From Mobilicoccus caccae (GTDB lineage: Bacteria; Actinomycetota; Actinomycetes; Actinomycetales; Dermatophilaceae), in NCBI RefSeq assembly GCF_030161635.1, contig NZ_BSUO01000001.1:2461199-2525198 (forward strand): 64,000 nt of DNA, read 5' to 3'. Both the position numbers and the translations under genes were made by a program. Shown here piece after piece: positions 61,471-64,000 of the stretch; the first letter of the stretch is position 1; each line of letters starts with the position of its first letter. Under the pieces are notes generated by a model. That model was not told where the DNA came from. It searched no databases and was given only the letters and a program-made list of their open reading frames with translations.

Positions 61471-62235
61471 ATGGAACTCCTGACCACGGTCCTGACCAAG
61501 AACGGCCTGCTGTTCGCGTTCCTCGTCGTCGGCCTCATCATGATGGCCAGCTACTTCTTGTCCGACCGCCTGACGCGCGGGCGGCTGCACGGCTCCGCCG
61601 TCGCCGTGATCATCGGCCTCGTCCTGGCGTACGTCGGCGGCACCGTCACCGGCGGTGAACACGGCCTGGCGGACATCCCCGTCTTCGCCGGGATGGCCAT
61701 CATGGGCGGGGCGATGCTCCGCGACTTCGCGATCGTGTCGACCGCGTACGGCGTCGACCTGGCGGAGATCCGGCGCGCCGGCCTGGCCGGCGTCGTGTCC
61801 CGGCTGCTCGGCATCCTCGTGTCCTTCTTCTTCGGCGCGATCATCGCCCTGTTGTTCGGGTACAGCGACGCCGTCAGCATGGCGACGATCGGCGGCGGAG
61901 CGGCCACGTACATCGTGGGACCGGTCACCGGTTCGGCCCTCGGCGCGAGCTCGGGGGTGATGGCGCTGTCCGTGGCCGCCGGGCTGATCAAGGCGGTCCT
62001 CGTCATGGTGGGGACCCCGCTGATGGCCCCGTACATCGGTCTGAACAACTCCAAGTCGGCGATGGCGTTCGGCGGACTCATGGGCACGACCAGTGGCGTG
62101 GCCGCCGGGCTGGCGGCCACGGACAAGCGACTCGTGCCGTACGGCGCGATGACCGCCACGTTCTACACGGGCCTCGGCTGCCTGCTGGGCCCGTCCCTGA
62201 TCTACCTGGTCATCCGCGCGATCATGGGCGGCTGA
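61471..62235 (+). CDS. madM: malonate transporter subunit MadM
   Basis: The large subunit (254 residues, about eight helices) of the malonate carrier. Diagnostic segments are GLLFAFLVVGLIMMASYFLS, GGTVTGGEHGLADIPVFAGM, TAYGVDLAEIRRAG and GPVTGSALGASSGVMALSVAAG. It follows madL directly. With MatA, MatB and MadL it completes a malonate catabolism operon. Confidence 0.93.
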   Translation: MELLTTVLTKNGLLFAFLVVGLIMMASYFLSDRLTRGRLHGSAVAVIIGLVLAYVGGTVTGGEHGLADIPVFAGMAIMGGAMLRDFAIVSTAYGVDLAEIRRAGLAGVVSRLLGILVSFFFGAIIALLFGYSDAVSMATIGGGAATYIVGPVTGSALGASSGVMALSVAAGLIKAVLVMVGTPLMAPYIGLNNSKSAMAFGGLMGTTSGVAAGLAATDKRLVPYGAMTATFYTGLGCLLGPSLIYLVIRAIMGG

Positions 62236-62274
62236 GCCGGCGCAGGGGGCGCGCACCCTCCTGGTCCGCACAGG

Positions 62275-63303
62275 TCAGCGGCGCCAGGTCGTCGGGTCGC
62301 CTGCGGTCTCGTCGGGGTTCAGTCCCCACGCGTCGGCGACGAGTTCGAGGGTGCGGTTGTTCGTGGCCGTGTCCGGGCCCCTGACCAGGAGCATCAGCTC
62401 GTCGGCCTGCGCCTGCTCGGCGAAGGCGGCGAGGTACTCGGCGACCTGTTCGCCGGTGCCGACGCCGTAGTGGTCGAGCATCGAGGCGTAGTGCCGACCG
62501 GCAGGTGAATCCATCAACCGGGCGATCTCCTCGTCGTCGGCGGCGCGCCCGTTGAAGTGCATCGCCAGGACGTGCTGACCGACCATGTCCCGCTGGATCC
62601 GCCTCGCGTCTCCCTCGGTGTCGGCGGCGGTCACGTTGAGAGCTGCGATGACGTACGGCTCGGACATCACGGCCGACGGCTCGAAGGAGTCACGGTAGAG
62701 GGCCACGGCCTGCTCGAGCATCGGCGGGAAGAGGTGCGAGGCGAAGGAGTACGGAAGCCCGAGTTTCGCCGCGAGTCGTGCTCCGTAGAGCGAGGATCCG
62801 AGGACGTAGAGCGGCACCGTCCCCCGGCCGGGGACGGCCTGGACACCCGGGAGGAGGGACTCACCGCTGAGGTAGCCGGCGAGTTCGAGGATGTCGGACG
62901 GGAAACTCGCGGCGCCGTCGAGCGGGCGGCGTAGGGCGCGGGCGAGGGTCGTGCGATCGGTCCCGGGTGCCCGCCCGAGGCCCAGGTCGATGCGACCGGG
63001 GTACATCTCCTCTAGGGTGCCGAACTGCTCGGCGACGAGGTAGGGCGCGTGGTTGGGCAGCATGACGCCTCCCGCACCGAGCCGGATCGTCGAGGTCTGG
63101 GCGGCGACGTGGGCGATGACCAGCGCCGGGACGGCGGACGCCACCGACGAGGTGTTGTGGTGCTCGGAGTACCACACCCGGGAGTAGCCGAGGCGTTCCG
63201 CCGTACGGGCCATCTCGACGGACCGCCGAAATGCGTCAGCGGGACGCTCGCCGTCGGAGAAGCTCGAGAAGTCGACGAGGGACAGGGGTGTGCGCGCGGT
63301 CAT
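62275..63303 (-). CDS. LLM-class flavin-dependent oxidoreductase
   Basis: A 342-residue bacterial luciferase-like monooxygenase of the single-subunit MsnO8-like group. It begins TPLSLVDFSSFSDGERPADAF, then GYSRVWYSEHHNTSSVASAVP, IRLGAGGVMLPNHAPYLVAEQF and RIDLGLGRAPGTDRTT, the FMN-binding barrel signature. Such enzymes use FMNH2 and O2 on varied substrates; a role cannot be assigned. Convergent with the malonate operon. The isochorismatase-like gene lies 7 bases upstream, so they are probably co-transcribed. Confidence 0.9.
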   Translation of the reverse strand: MTARTPLSLVDFSSFSDGERPADAFRRSVEMARTAERLGYSRVWYSEHHNTSSVASAVPALVIAHVAAQTSTIRLGAGGVMLPNHAPYLVAEQFGTLEEMYPGRIDLGLGRAPGTDRTTLARALRRPLDGAASFPSDILELAGYLSGESLLPGVQAVPGRGTVPLYVLGSSLYGARLAAKLGLPYSFASHLFPPMLEQAVALYRDSFEPSAVMSEPYVIAALNVTAADTEGDARRIQRDMVGQHVLAMHFNGRAADDEEIARLMDSPAGRHYASMLDHYGVGTGEQVAEYLAAFAEQAQADELMLLVRGPDTATNNRTLELVADAWGLNPDETAGDPTTWRR

Positions 63304-63310
63304 GAGGCCC

Positions 63311-63928
63311 TCAGCGGCCCGTCGCCGAGGACACGAGGTCGCTGCCGGCCGGCGCGGTCCCCTCGGCCACTGCGGACCGCCACGCGGCGGTGGTGGCGAC
63401 GGCCGCGAAGTTCGAGTTGAGCAGGGTCATGATCGCCTCGTGAACCTGCCGGGCATCGACGGAACCCGCGGAGTTGGAGAGGGCGACGGCACCCGTGGCA
63501 TCCGAGAGCACCTCGACGGCGATCCCACGCGGTTCAGCATCCGCCGCCGTGCCGAGGATGCAGTTGTTCGTCATGTACCCGACCAGCGTGACGACGTCGA
63601 TCTCGTTCTCCCGCACCCATTCAGCGAGGTCGGTCTCCGGAAAGACGCTGGCCACCGACTTGGTGACCTGCTTCCATGAGTCGGTGACCCGCGCCGCGAG
63701 CTCAGGGTGCAACTGCTGCCCCTCCGAGCCGGCGGCGAACACGGGAAACCCCTCGGGTGCCTCATGGCGGACGACGGCGATCGGAAGCCCGGCCTCCTCG
63801 GCGACATCCACCGCCCGGAGGATGTTGGCCAGGGATTCCTCGCGCGGCGGGTAGGAGATGGCGAGAGGGCCGTCGAAGTACTCCTGCTGGACGTCGACCA
63901 GGATCAGGGCCCGGCGTGGTGAGGTCAT
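63311..63928 (-). CDS. isochorismatase-family cysteine hydrolase
   Basis: A 205-residue hydrolase of the nicotinamidase/isochorismatase fold. The Asp-Lys-Cys triad is visible: Asp12 in LILVDVQQEYFDG, Lys90 in QVTKSVAS and Cys123 in GYMTNNCILGT. Most uncharacterised members are amidases. ATG 63928 has AGGAGCG 6 bases upstream; ATG 63967 would add 13 residues without a better site. It precedes the luciferase-like gene by 7 bases, so they may act on related compounds. Confidence 0.9.
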   Translation of the reverse strand: MTSPRRALILVDVQQEYFDGPLAISYPPREESLANILRAVDVAEEAGLPIAVVRHEAPEGFPVFAAGSEGQQLHPELAARVTDSWKQVTKSVASVFPETDLAEWVRENEIDVVTLVGYMTNNCILGTAADAEPRGIAVEVLSDATGAVALSNSAGSVDARQVHEAIMTLLNSNFAAVATTAAWRSAVAEGTAPAGSDLVSSATGR

Positions 63929-64000
63929 CAGATCGCTCCTGAGCGTGAGGGGGCTGTCTACCGCCATCGTTCCCGATCGTCGCGACTACCGTGAGTGGCG

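Overview
This 64 kb window is GC-rich (clearly above 65 percent G+C outside one island) and comes from an actinobacterium. It carries a complete GlgE (maltose-1-phosphate) glucan pathway, a DtxR/IdeR-type iron box, an Lsr2-type DNA-binding domain, NAD-dependent ligase next to a MetE-like gene, gatCAB, etfBA and ilvBNC with leader-peptide attenuation. The gene mix suits the order Micrococcales (Dermacoccaceae, Intrasporangiaceae or Dermatophilaceae relatives), but no rRNA or other decisive marker is present.

Layout. 0.1-9 kb: FAH-family hydrolase, SGNH hydrolase, a glycosylase-like gene, a DUF1707 protein, ilvE, leuB, an NlpC/P60 hydrolase, and an iron-regulated bfd-bfr pair. 8-11.5 kb: ilvB-ilvN-ilvC behind an attenuator. 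12-19 kb: secreted metalloprotease, phosphohistidine phosphatase, EamA transporter, gatC-gatA-gatB. 19-25 kb: MFS exporter, an intact MntA-HepT toxin-antitoxin pair, a membrane acyltransferase, a DUF1023 hydrolase. 25-38 kb: ligA, MetE-like, VTT protein, acyl-CoA dehydrogenase with divergent TetR, APC permease, mnmA, cysteine desulfurase, etfB-etfA, YbjN-like protein. 38-48.3 kb: glgX, glgE, treS and a maltokinase-branching enzyme reading frame. 48-54 kb: WapI-like protein, MFS transporter, ERCC4-Lsr2 protein, phosphotransferase-aminotransferase fusion. 53.9-56.9 kb: a 3.0 kb IS481-type element of visibly lower GC carrying abrB-like, ABC ATPase and ABC permease genes in one overlapping operon with its transposase. 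57-62.3 kb: relics of a second HEPN/MNT pair, then GntR and the malonate operon (decarboxylase, malonyl-CoA synthetase, MadL, MadM). The window ends with a luciferase-like monooxygenase and an isochorismatase-family hydrolase.

Three signals stand out. (1) The cargo-bearing IS481 unit sits exactly in a CTAG that supplies the stop codons of the two convergent flanking genes and of the transposase itself. (2) Eight otherwise well-conserved reading frames are broken; seven have one base missing in a run of four or five G/C and one has an indel in a CG repeat. Because mnmA and glgB are among them, this looks like systematic sequence error rather than gene loss. (3) A -10 hexamer lies 5-8 bases before the start codon of at least thirteen genes, indicating widespread leaderless mRNAs.
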